This document shows positions 1 to 8,077 of a stretch of 64,000 nucleotides of DNA, piece after piece (positions within the stretch are counted from its first letter, which is position 1; each line of letters opens with the position of its first letter). This DNA is from Gloeotrichia echinulata CP02 (lineage in GTDB: Bacteria > Cyanobacteriota > Cyanobacteriia > Cyanobacteriales > Nostocaceae): positions 1,862,501-1,926,500 of the forward strand of contig CP051187.1 in the NCBI GenBank assembly GCA_038087035.1. The letters are read 5' to 3'. The notes beneath the pieces are model-generated. The model ran no database searches. It saw only the letters and a program-made list of their open reading frames with translations, and was not told the origin of the DNA. The position numbers were made by a program, and so were the translations under genes.

Positions 1-95
1 TCCGCTTGACTCACATCGTAGCCAGCCATTTCCAAGTTGACGGCAACGAGTTCTGAAATTGCTGGGTCATCGTCTATGACAAGAATCCTGGGCAT
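1..95 (-). CDS. rpaA: OmpR-family response regulator RpaA, N-terminal part only
   Basis: The gene begins at an ATG (complement of 93-95) and runs off the left edge, leaving only about 31 residues. They start MPRILVIDDDPAISELVAVN, which is the first beta strand and acidic phosphorylation pocket (DDD) of a receiver domain. The MPRIL(I/V)IDDDPAI opening followed by NLEMAGYDVSQA is what I know from cyanobacterial RpaA, the response regulator downstream of the SasA clock kinase that also affects phycobilisome energy distribution. The DNA-binding domain is outside the window, so another close OmpR regulator cannot be excluded. Confidence 0.72.
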   Translation of the reverse strand, partial: MPRILVIDDDPAISELVAVNLEMAGYDVSQA

Positions 96-249
96 TCTTA
101 AAAAATTATGACTACTTATTAAGGATAATTAAGAACCTTTGGTAGATACAAAGATTGCTGTCTTGATTATAAAAAAGATTTTAAATCTAACATAAACCTT
201 AAAATGAAAGAATTGTAACATTAGCGCTTAATTAGACGAAATTCTTTAT

Positions 250-1320
250 ATGATCTGTTATCCTACTTATAAACCGCCTCGCTTGTTACAGAATGGCGCG
301 GCAATGACTGTCTACACCTCTTTATGGGGAAGAACTTACTGGGAAAGCACCACCCAAGACCCAGAACCCCCATATCAGAAAATAGTCTTAACTGGTGGGC
401 AAGGGGTACCAGTTTATAGTTGGGTTGCCATACCAAAAAACGCTCATAGTACGATTGTAGGTACTTATGGCATTACAGGAGAACTCGGCAAAGAGTGGTT
501 TTTGAGACTCCTGGGACGTAAAGCATATGCCCAAGGATACGCTGTCGTGTTATTTGATTGGCGTGCCCACGGTAAAACAGCTGAGTTGTCGCCGACTTTG
601 ACTTCCGATGGCTTGTACGAGGGAGAAGATTTTGTCCGCATTGCTGCAGCGGCTGCATCAATGGGCTGTCCGGGGAAATTTTGGTTTACAGGGTTTTCTT
701 TGGGGGGACAATTGGCGCTTTGGGGAATGAAAGCGGCGGCGGAACTAACTAAGGATAATGAGGATTTAGGGATCAAATACAGCGACATTGGCGGTAGTGC
801 AGTAATTTGTCCAAGTCTGGATTCATGGCGATCGCTCTCTTATTTAGTTAAAGACCCCTTCGGCAGATATTTGGAAGCCGGAATGGCAAAGAAGCTGAAA
901 AAACTTGCATGGCGAATACATGATGCTCATCCTGGAAGCATTGACCCAGAAGCGATTAAACGGGCAAATAGTATCTGGGCTTTTGACAATGAACTGGTAA
1001 TTGGTCAATTGGGCTTTCCCTCCGTAGAAGCCTATTACAAAGCAAGTAGCGCTTTACCACTACTGCCCCAAATCTCAAAGCCCACCTTGATTATATATGC
1101 CGCCGATGACCCATTTTTTCATCCAGACATTGTACCAGATTTGCAAACTGCCTGTACTAGCAATCCGGCGATAGATTTGTTGCTCACCCGTCATGGAGGT
1201 CATATTGGCTATTTGAGCAGCAAAGAGGGTCAGCGCGATGCACAAGACCCTGACCCTTGGTGGGCTTGGAATCGGGTTTTACAGTGGATTGGGGGAATGG
1301 GGGAATGGGAATCAAAATAG
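250..1320 (+). CDS. YheT-type alpha/beta hydrolase
   Basis: A 356-residue alpha/beta hydrolase resembling the YheT/EMB8-like group. The N-terminal YKPPRLLQNGAAMT matches the family's PPxxLxNGHxxT opening, which supports the ATG at 250 over the internal ATG at 304. The nucleophile elbow is GFSLGG with Ser about 150. The acid is probably one of the Asp residues in AADDPF (about 286-287) and the base His about 315 or 318 in RHGGH. No signal peptide or membrane segment is visible, so a soluble enzyme is expected. The substrate is unknown. It is transcribed divergently from rpaA across about 150 bp. Confidence 0.85.
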   Translation: MICYPTYKPPRLLQNGAAMTVYTSLWGRTYWESTTQDPEPPYQKIVLTGGQGVPVYSWVAIPKNAHSTIVGTYGITGELGKEWFLRLLGRKAYAQGYAVVLFDWRAHGKTAELSPTLTSDGLYEGEDFVRIAAAAASMGCPGKFWFTGFSLGGQLALWGMKAAAELTKDNEDLGIKYSDIGGSAVICPSLDSWRSLSYLVKDPFGRYLEAGMAKKLKKLAWRIHDAHPGSIDPEAIKRANSIWAFDNELVIGQLGFPSVEAYYKASSALPLLPQISKPTLIIYAADDPFFHPDIVPDLQTACTSNPAIDLLLTRHGGHIGYLSSKEGQRDAQDPDPWWAWNRVLQWIGGMGEWESK

Positions 1321-1322
1321 GA

Positions 1323-1384
1323 ATTTGTCTCACGCAGAGGCGCAGTACCGCTAAGGCGGAACCCGAAGGGTGGCGCAAAGAGTC
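1323..1384. repeat. Dispersed repeat of the TTTGTCTCACGCAGAGGCGC type
   Basis: The stretch starts TTTGTCTCACGCAGAGGCGC and is interrupted by a short GC-rich segment with the inverted parts CCGCTAAGGCGG. The same opening occurs at 21604-21640 (TTTGTCTCACGCAAAGGCGC), and a relative (CGCAGAGG...) lies at 19808-19850. It looks like a dispersed intergenic repeat with a smaller repeat inserted in it. No gene is seen in it. Confidence 0.55.
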
Positions 1385-1417
1385 CAATTTTTCACTACTC
1401 TCCCACTCCCTGACTAA

Positions 1418-1450
1418 TTGACACTCTCAGGTCTAAAGACACTGAGATTC
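1418..1450 (-). mobile_element. Relic right end (omega-RNA 3' hairpin) of an IS200/IS605-type element
   Basis: Read on the minus strand the sequence is GAATCTCAGTGTCTTTAGAC followed by CTGAGAGTGTCAA. This is the hairpin and terminal TCAA layout seen at the right end of TnpB-encoding elements, where it forms the 3' part of the omega RNA. A similar plus-strand motif (GAATCCCCCGGCTTTAGACG...GTATCAA) occurs at 43371-43404. No tnpB of useful length is attached. Upstream on the minus strand (about 1640-1735) there is only a short open stretch ending in a stop, which could be the tail of a transposon gene. The identification rests on the motif alone. Confidence 0.5.
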
Positions 1451-1821
1451 TACAGACAGAGTAAAACTCTCGCTACGACCGTCAAACGCCGTCTACCTAG
1501 TCACTCTAAGTCAAGCTTAGGTTTCTAGCTACTTTTATTTTTTCCAATGCTTTGGTGAATCCATCACTAAGCCAAGACGCGGTACGCTCCGCAACAAGCC
1601 TTTATTTGCTCTTTCCTGTCATACTGCGCCAGGACTTAAACCTAACCGTTGTTTCATAGGAGCCGGGATTTCTCCGATACTAGGATGCTTCAACACGTAG
1701 ATGTTTTTTGTTCTTACTCACGATCTAATTTTAACACAAATACCACTGCGACTGAAGTCGCTCGTGCCGCTGACCACGAGCGGTCTGAAGACGCTGAGTT
1801 TCCCGCATCCCGCGTATTCCT
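1451..1821. other. Non-coding debris between element relic and hetI
   Basis: No gene is supported here. On the minus strand about 32 codons ending near 1632 are open (ending ...KQRLGLSPGAV, stop), possibly the decayed C-terminus of a transposon protein. The interval around 1576-1600 (GACGCGGTACGCTCCGCAAC) resembles the small dispersed repeats found elsewhere in the window. The last 80 bases contain the complementary pair CTCGTGCCGCTGACCACGAG immediately upstream of hetI. Confidence 0.4.
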
Positions 1822-2532
1822 ATGATTGATGTTAATTGGCTATTGGCACCAGCAAATTTAACTTTGTCGCCAGATGAAGTCCATGTCTGGCGAATTGACC
1901 TTGATGTACCGGAAGCAAAGTTGCAAGATTTCACCGCAACCCTTTCTGGCGATGAACTGGCTCGCGCTCAACGATTCTATTTTCAGGAACATCGGCAGCG
2001 TTTCATCGCTGGTCGTGGTATTCTCAGAAATATATTGGCTCGTTACTTGGGTATTACTGCGGGTGAAGTGCAGTTTGATTATCAAGTCCGTGGTAAGCCA
2101 GTGTTAGCTGCTAAATTTGCTGATAGTGGGCTATGGTTTAATTTGTCGCACTCTGTGGGTTTAGGGTTGTGTGGGGTGAGTTATCGCCAAATTGGCATAG
2201 ATTTAGAATACATCCGCCCCATGTCTGACTTGGAAGCCCTGGCTAAACGGTTCTTTTTACCTAGAGAATATGATGTAGTGCGATCGCTTGCTCCTCACCT
2301 ACAGCAACAGGTGTTTTTCCGCTATTGGACTTGCAAGGAGGCTTATTTAAAGGCTACAGGCGAGGGAATTGCTCAGTTGGAGGAAGTTGAAGTGTTACTG
2401 AGTCTGACAGAAGCAGCCAAGTTGCAGACATCGGATGATTGGCGTCTTCAAGAGTTAGTTCCTGCTGATAATTATCTTGCTGCGGTGGCGGTGGCGGGGT
2501 TAGGTTGGGGTCTGAAGTGTTGGGAGTATTAG
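1822..2532 (+). CDS. hetI: Phosphopantetheinyl transferase HetI
   Basis: A 236-residue Sfp/HetI-type 4'-phosphopantetheinyl transferase, which attaches the phosphopantetheine arm to carrier-protein serines. The diagnostic motifs are GIDLEY (Mg-binding Asp127 and Glu129) and WTCKEAYLKATG (169-180, with Glu173 and Lys177), plus FNLSHS at about 106-111. Length and C-terminus (...GLKCWEY) agree with Anabaena HetI as I recall it, so the protein looks intact. The natural clients in this window are the two ACPs of HglE and the ACP of HglB. The TAG stop is formed by TA plus the first base of an adjacent miniature element. In Anabaena PCC 7120 hetI lies next to hetN and hglB. Here an 8-kb cassette separates it from hglB. 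Confidence 0.93.
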   Translation: MIDVNWLLAPANLTLSPDEVHVWRIDLDVPEAKLQDFTATLSGDELARAQRFYFQEHRQRFIAGRGILRNILARYLGITAGEVQFDYQVRGKPVLAAKFADSGLWFNLSHSVGLGLCGVSYRQIGIDLEYIRPMSDLEALAKRFFLPREYDVVRSLAPHLQQQVFFRYWTCKEAYLKATGEGIAQLEEVEVLLSLTEAAKLQTSDDWRLQELVPADNYLAAVAVAGLGWGLKCWEY

Positions 2533-2699
2533 AGGTTGAGCCGAGATAAGGGCTAGCGCGGAAATAAGAACTGAAAACCCTTGATTTTTCGTTACCTATA
2601 ACAGCGTCGGGTAAAATAAAGTAGCAAATGACCAAACCTATGTATGGTAAGCATTTCCAGCCTCTATTTCCGAAATCGCAGCTATCTCGGCTCAACCTC
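2532..2699. repeat. Miniature inverted-repeat element, family 1, copy a
   Basis: A 168-bp element with perfect 17-bp terminal inverted repeats (GAGGTTGAGCCGAGATA and its complement). An almost identical copy lies at 10521-10688 in the same orientation: I find one difference, T/C in GTATGG(T/C)AAGC. No ORF of transposase size is present, so it is a non-autonomous element. It begins exactly at the last base of the hetI stop codon. The left flank ends in TA. Copy b has TA on both sides, which would fit a transposase with TA target preference, but this is only suggestive. Confidence 0.88.
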
Positions 2700-2764
2700 A
2701 ACCTGGTTTTTTCGCTCTCGTTTTGGCACGGTGATGCCTGGTACATTCTCCCCAATAACTACAA

Positions 2765-4786
2765 TTACATAGCAACCTGAGATATTAAATCATCTAATTC
2801 CTGGTCAATACTATTCACGTTTTGAGCTAATATGTCTAACTGCTTTAGTCTTTTATCAACTTCTGCCTGACCTTTTTGTTTCTCAACTAGTGCATTGTTA
2901 GCCTGTTGTCGAATATTTTTAATTTCTGCCCCTAATCCATCATTTAGAATATCTTTAACCTTACTAAGTTCTGCGGAAACACCCTTACCAACCTTCTCAA
3001 CAATATCAGCCGTTGATTTACTCAGTTCTTCTGAGAATTTCTTGCTTACCTCCTCTTTTATTTTGTTACTGAGTCCCCCTTCCATTAATTTGCCCTGAAT
3101 TACAGCACCTATAAGTGTTGGGACTAAAGTCAGAGGATTTAACCCTAAAAACAAAAAACTCACAATTCCAATTACAAGTTGTGGGATTAAAGTTTTCAAC
3201 ATTTCTTGATAGCCAAATGTTGCTCCGATAGTAGCTGAACCAATTCCTCCTACTCCTCCCATTAATAAGGCACCTCCTGCCGAAAGAAGCCTTTCTACCG
3301 CAGAAACATTTCTAACACCAATATCTTCTTTTGATACATTTACCTTTGAAATAGAAACTCCAGAAAGTTCTAAGCGAAGATTATCTACCTTTTTTATAAA
3401 TTCAGTAGCTTCATCATCAAGAGATTTTTTAATACCCTCCATTCTAATTTTCAGTAATGGTTCAAGTTCTGAACGTTGCCAATTGGAAAATTCTGCTTCT
3501 ACCTGACTTTCTAAGTAGCTACTAATTTCCTTAATAGCAGCCTCTATACTTGGTCTAGGGTCGGTAAACAATAACTTAACCTTATTCTCAAGTTTATACT
3601 CCTGGGTTATAGTTTTGATTTTAGGAATTAACTCCCGACAAAAATCCTTAGTTTTATAACTTACTTGCTCTTTAGTATCTTCAATCGAGTTTTCCAATTT
3701 TTTGATGATACTACGGCGTTTTTCCTCTAGAAGTTTTAATGGCTCTTGTGCTGCGGCATGGCGTTTTTCTAATTCTGCCACATCTGTCTGAAGCATACTC
3801 CTTTGTTCGGGAATACTTTTCCTGACTTCTCGAATAGAATTTTTTAGTTCTTGAGCAGGACGAAGAATTTTTACTCGACCTCTCTCATTTGTTAAAAATT
3901 TCTGAAGTTCAATTTCTAATCGCGGTACACCTGAATTTTGTAGTGCCTCAGCATCATTCTCAAGTTTCCCATCTAGCGCTCCTAATGCATTGATAAAGAA
4001 TATACGTTCGGAGCCTAGTCGAGTTCGGTTAGATAACTTAGAAATAGCAAATTGTTTGACTTTATCGACTTCATTTTTGCGAATCATATTGATACGATTA
4101 CAAATGAAGAAAATATCCTCATGACCCATTGGTCTTAGCTTGTTATCAACTACTTCTTGTTCAGATTTAGCAAATAGCTGTTCGCATGAAAGCACAAGAA
4201 GAATAGCATCTACTTTAACTAGATAACTCTCCGTGACTTGCTGACGGGTTTTGTGTTCGTTCAAACCAGGAGAGTCAATAATTTCAACACCATTTTCACA
4301 AAGTTGAAGAGGCCAGAAAAGTTCTAGCTTTTCGTAGGGACTTTCGTTGATTGCTTGACTTTGGTCAGCATCATCTTGGATAACTACATATTTTTCAATT
4401 TCATCTATCGGTACATCAAGAGTTTCCTGTGCTGGTTTACCGTCAGATTTATTAAAATGCAGTAAAGCTCTTTTGGTGTCACTCCATTTCACTTCGTTAA
4501 TAATTGCAGTACAAGGTGTAGAGTATGCTGGCAAAATTTCTTCGCCTAATAAGGCATTAATAAAAGTACTTTTGCCTCGCTTGAACTCTCCAAGTATCAT
4601 GACTTTAAAGCTACTGGAATTTACCAAATCCTTCAAAGATTTGAGATTTGTTTCTTGGTCGGGTTTATTGAGCGATTGCACAATATAGATTTGACGTTCA
4701 ATCAAACTAGCAAGAGTATTGTTTTTTTGCTTAAATTCTTCATAGCCTTGATAATTATTTGTTTCTGGCATATTTTGATACTCCAT
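2765..4786 (-). CDS. Dynamin-like GTPase, promoter-distal gene of the cassette
   Basis: A 673-residue bacterial dynamin-like protein. G1 is GEFKRGKST (66-74), a conserved Thr in the TPCTA segment (about 90-93) is the likely G2, and G3 is DSPG (171-174). The expected G4 position reads NRIN (230-233) instead of the canonical N/T-K-x-D, so base recognition may be altered. A long helical region follows, then a glycine-rich hydrophobic stretch with two probable membrane-inserting segments (about 505-570, including LIPQLVIGIVSFLFLGLNPL), and a C-terminal coiled coil. This is the stalk-and-paddle layout of membrane-remodelling dynamins. It is the last gene of a four-gene minus-strand unit, 27 bp after the previous gene. 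The function is not established. Confidence 0.82.
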   Translation of the reverse strand: MEYQNMPETNNYQGYEEFKQKNNTLASLIERQIYIVQSLNKPDQETNLKSLKDLVNSSSFKVMILGEFKRGKSTFINALLGEEILPAYSTPCTAIINEVKWSDTKRALLHFNKSDGKPAQETLDVPIDEIEKYVVIQDDADQSQAINESPYEKLELFWPLQLCENGVEIIDSPGLNEHKTRQQVTESYLVKVDAILLVLSCEQLFAKSEQEVVDNKLRPMGHEDIFFICNRINMIRKNEVDKVKQFAISKLSNRTRLGSERIFFINALGALDGKLENDAEALQNSGVPRLEIELQKFLTNERGRVKILRPAQELKNSIREVRKSIPEQRSMLQTDVAELEKRHAAAQEPLKLLEEKRRSIIKKLENSIEDTKEQVSYKTKDFCRELIPKIKTITQEYKLENKVKLLFTDPRPSIEAAIKEISSYLESQVEAEFSNWQRSELEPLLKIRMEGIKKSLDDEATEFIKKVDNLRLELSGVSISKVNVSKEDIGVRNVSAVERLLSAGGALLMGGVGGIGSATIGATFGYQEMLKTLIPQLVIGIVSFLFLGLNPLTLVPTLIGAVIQGKLMEGGLSNKIKEEVSKKFSEELSKSTADIVEKVGKGVSAELSKVKDILNDGLGAEIKNIRQQANNALVEKQKGQAEVDKRLKQLDILAQNVNSIDQELDDLISQVAM

Positions 4787-4813
4787 GATGTTGATATTAT
4801 TTAAATTAATTAT

Positions 4814-7213
4814 TTAAATTGGCAAAGCAGAATCTATTTCTTGCCTCAAAGTTAAAGTTTGTTCAAGAATATGTTGCCAATTTTCTTCATTGTGGGTATT
4901 GACTTTATCAATATTGAGAGCTGCTTTTTTCGCAAATTTCCAAGCTGCCTGCTCACTTTCTATATCTTCTATAATGATTTGATATAGCCGACGCAGGCGT
5001 TCTGAAACTTGCTGACAATATTCATCAATAGAAGCGTCAACTACACGTTTTAGCTCATCTGACAAAACTTGTCTTTGTGTATCTAACTCTTTCTTGAGAT
5101 ACTGTTCGCTAAAAATTAGCACCCCCGTACTGGCAGCTATTCCAATTGGACCACCCAAAATTGACCCACAAATCATTGCCGCAGTGCTACCAATTCTGGT
5201 AAATAAGCGATATTTTTGCACATCATTTATATCTCGGTTTTCGAGTTCAAACTCAATTTCTACACCTTGCTGCGGTCTAAAAACTTGCTGCTTGACAGTT
5301 GTATTAAAAAGAGTTGTTACCTCATTTTGTAACCATTCAACATCTTGGGTTAAGAATTTCAATAAAAAGCTTTCAACTTTGCGACTTAAAATTGTTAATT
5401 CACGCCTGAGGCGAAAAGGTAAATCGCGTTCCCACCACAGTTTTAAATCTTGAGTTCTTTGAATTTCAAATTCTAAGTTTTCAATTAATTCTTTCTCGTT
5501 TGTGATAACTTGCTGACGTATTTCTTTAGCCCGTCGCAACCTTCTTTTATCTAATTCCAGCCGTAGATTGTCCCAAGTAATGTCTGCTTTTTCTATTTCG
5601 TTCTCAGCTTGGCGTAAAGAGGATTTAATTTCCTCTACATTCATACGCATAGTAGAAATAGCCCCTTGGGTTATCTCTATCACCTGACTTAACCAGTCAC
5701 CAAGTTGTTTGCATACTTGGTGACTACGCCATACGCGACGTTCACCTTGAGCTACTAAAGATTCAATTTCAGAGATAATGCTTGCCAAGGTATCTGCTTC
5801 TTGCTGTGATTCTTCAATGGGATATGTCGAAAGTACAGGAATATTGCTGGCAACATTAGTAATTCGATGGCAAATATTTTGCATTACCTTCGCTCTTTCC
5901 TCTGGAGGAATCATATCCAATTTAGAGACTGCGACTATAATACGAGGAACATGGCGACCTATTACTTCTTGTTCTAGAAAAGCTGCTTCCGTCATGCTAA
6001 ACGGAGAGGTTGCACTAACAAGTAAAACCGCAGCATCACATTGATTTAATAAGTCGGAAACCATGTTGGCTCGTCTATCGCTCAAATCACCTGCACCAGG
6101 AGTATCAATAATTTCTGTATCTAGCGATCGCAACCACTCATGGTTCAAACTAATACGTACACCTGCAAACACTTCTTTGTCAGAACCAGCTTGATCAGTT
6201 GCTAACAGTTCCTCCCACGATCCTTCTTCTAGAGGTCGAATATCTACTTTCCCCCCTACTCTCACTTCCATCTGTTCTTCTGAACCAGCCACAATCGAGG
6301 TGAGCGTGGCTGTAGTGGGTAGTATACCTTCAGGTAAAATATTTCTATCTAATAAACGATTAATCAAATAACTTTTTCCTCGACTAAATTCCCCAACAAA
6401 TGCAAGACGAAATCCTGGTAGTATTCGTCTTTTATCAATAGCTGTCAGCAACAAGGACATACGCTTTCCTAACTCCTGGTTTTCAGAAGAGAGGGAACTA
6501 GTAATAACAGTACATTGCTTAAACCAATTGTCTAACCTATCTGTTAAATCACTAGGAACTTTAATTGGTGTTTCTGGTACTTGAAGCTTTAATTTGTCTA
6601 ATGAAATATTTTCTTCTTTGCTATTTACAACTTCTAGAGAAATAGCTGGTACATTAGGAAGCAACCATTCTTTACTTTCAGGAACTAAATCGTGATAGTA
6701 CAGATAAAACTCTTTTGGTAAAAGCCCAGAATAATACTTTGCTAAGTTAAGAAAATCTTCTTTACTTTTGCTTATACTGCTACAAAAATTATCTATAACT
6801 GAAAATAAAGTATTTTCACGAAGGGTACGTATTGGGGGAGTCAAATTTACAGAAGTATCAGCAGGTTGAGTACTAATTACTTGGGGTTGCCATAGAGGAT
6901 TATTTGCTTTGATTAGTCGCAAATCAAGCTTTTTGACAACTTGCATTGTTGCTAAAGACCATTCCACAACTGCCCAAGGTGTTGCATATCCCTCAGTTTT
7001 ATCCTTACTGTTTTTAGGGACAGTCAGCAGAGAAATAATTCCCCATTCATCAAGTCTTTGTACTGGGATGGGAGCTAGTGCAACTGTCTCAAAAGTAACC
7101 CAATCTCTCAAATCAGAGAGGCGATGGATACCTCTAGGTAATGAAGCGATACCATTTTGTTGGATGGTAGTTTCTGTAGACAATTGTCTGAGTAAATTTC
7201 TATCAACATTCAT
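4814..7213 (-). CDS. Dynamin-like GTPase with long N-terminal extension
   Basis: A 799-residue dynamin-like GTPase. About 260 residues precede the G domain and are not recognised. That part is mostly mixed helix and strand with no membrane segment. G1 is GEFSRGKS (274-281), followed by Leu-Pro-Thr-Thr around the presumed G2 Thr (300-301), G3 is DTPG (370-373) and G4 is SKLD (430-433). A predicted coiled-coil stalk (about 505-620) is followed by one hydrophobic glycine-rich segment (about 670-700, MICGSILGGPIGIAAS). It starts 17 bp after the C39-like peptidase gene and ends 27 bp before the next dynamin gene, so co-transcription is likely. The extension could be a partner- or target-binding module. 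Confidence 0.82.
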   Translation of the reverse strand: MNVDRNLLRQLSTETTIQQNGIASLPRGIHRLSDLRDWVTFETVALAPIPVQRLDEWGIISLLTVPKNSKDKTEGYATPWAVVEWSLATMQVVKKLDLRLIKANNPLWQPQVISTQPADTSVNLTPPIRTLRENTLFSVIDNFCSSISKSKEDFLNLAKYYSGLLPKEFYLYYHDLVPESKEWLLPNVPAISLEVVNSKEENISLDKLKLQVPETPIKVPSDLTDRLDNWFKQCTVITSSLSSENQELGKRMSLLLTAIDKRRILPGFRLAFVGEFSRGKSYLINRLLDRNILPEGILPTTATLTSIVAGSEEQMEVRVGGKVDIRPLEEGSWEELLATDQAGSDKEVFAGVRISLNHEWLRSLDTEIIDTPGAGDLSDRRANMVSDLLNQCDAAVLLVSATSPFSMTEAAFLEQEVIGRHVPRIIVAVSKLDMIPPEERAKVMQNICHRITNVASNIPVLSTYPIEESQQEADTLASIISEIESLVAQGERRVWRSHQVCKQLGDWLSQVIEITQGAISTMRMNVEEIKSSLRQAENEIEKADITWDNLRLELDKRRLRRAKEIRQQVITNEKELIENLEFEIQRTQDLKLWWERDLPFRLRRELTILSRKVESFLLKFLTQDVEWLQNEVTTLFNTTVKQQVFRPQQGVEIEFELENRDINDVQKYRLFTRIGSTAAMICGSILGGPIGIAASTGVLIFSEQYLKKELDTQRQVLSDELKRVVDASIDEYCQQVSERLRRLYQIIIEDIESEQAAWKFAKKAALNIDKVNTHNEENWQHILEQTLTLRQEIDSALPI

Positions 7214-7230
7214 GTTATGTTTCCTCTGTT

Positions 7231-8046
7231 TTAAGCTGAAATAGTTTGCTCAGGTGCGTCGGCTACCACAAGGAAGTTGCTATGATCTTCCCAAGCATTT
7301 AGAAAATCTAGAGCATCGACAGATGCCATTTTGCCGTTAGGATTTCCGCTATCATTAAGAATTATTTTTACTGAACCATCAGCTTGTGTATCTATACCCG
7401 TTACCCAAACAGCATGACCTGCATTCGTTTGCTCAATAGGCGCACCATTAGCATCCCGCATTGGATTCCATATCTCGTTTGCATCAAGACCAACAATTAC
7501 GCGATCACCTTTTTCTAGTGCATCTGCAATGTCTTCAAGATTGGCATTATATTTTTGTTCTGTTGGAATACCAAGTTCGTTTAATAGCTTACCTACATCA
7601 CTTGGATGAGTTCCAATTTCTGGGTCAAACCATCCATTTTCTTGAGCAATATCACAAGCTTTTTCTTCAGGGATACAATCACCTGTAATGGACTCAAAAA
7701 TGCTAGTCTGAGCAACTACAGCACAGGAATTTTGACCTCTTTGTTGTTGCCAGAATTGAGAGTTTTCTACTGGATTTCCAAATCCATCAAACTCGTGAAC
7801 ATCCCATTGATTGTCTGGTATAACCCAATCTAATAATTGATGAAAGACATCAACTACATTAAAAGCAGATAATTCTTCTATAGAAATATTTTCAACAGAA
7901 CTATCTGAAATATCAAGTATTACTTCATCAGAGTATGGCAATAAGGACTCGGTCTGCATATCCATCTCTTCCGGAGATAGGATATCATCTGAGTTAAATT
8001 CATCAATAAACCATTCCTCAAAGCTTATCAATATATCGTCAATCAT
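7231..8046 (-). CDS. C39-like cysteine peptidase family protein
   Basis: A 271-residue protein with a very acidic N-terminal region (about 1-85) followed by a papain-like fold of the peptidase C39-like type. The supporting motifs are RGQNSCAVVAQ (Gln105 for the oxyanion hole, Cys108 as nucleophile), NAGHAVWVTGI (His211) and ILNDSG (Asn231/Asp232), in the order and spacing of a Cys-His-Asp/Asn triad. No transmembrane segment or ABC ATPase is attached, so it is not a bacteriocin exporter. It lies between two dynamin genes (gaps of 31 and 17 bp) and very likely acts with them, perhaps as a regulated protease or an effector. Proteolytic activity is inferred from the motifs only. Confidence 0.75.
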   Translation of the reverse strand: MIDDILISFEEWFIDEFNSDDILSPEEMDMQTESLLPYSDEVILDISDSSVENISIEELSAFNVVDVFHQLLDWVIPDNQWDVHEFDGFGNPVENSQFWQQQRGQNSCAVVAQTSIFESITGDCIPEEKACDIAQENGWFDPEIGTHPSDVGKLLNELGIPTEQKYNANLEDIADALEKGDRVIVGLDANEIWNPMRDANGAPIEQTNAGHAVWVTGIDTQADGSVKIILNDSGNPNGKMASVDALDFLNAWEDHSNFLVVADAPEQTISA

Positions 8047-8077
8047 GATTATTTACTTATATTTTAAAATTTAAAAG

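Noticed and set aside
2354..2755. Minus-strand 133-residue ORF over hetI end and the miniature element
   Set aside because: Antisense to hetI and shared with the element copy at 10457-10684, so it is translated repeat, not a gene or transposase.
7231..8046. C39-type bacteriocin-processing exporter
   Set aside because: The C39-like motifs are there, but no membrane segments or ABC ATPase domain follow and no double-glycine precursor gene was seen nearby.
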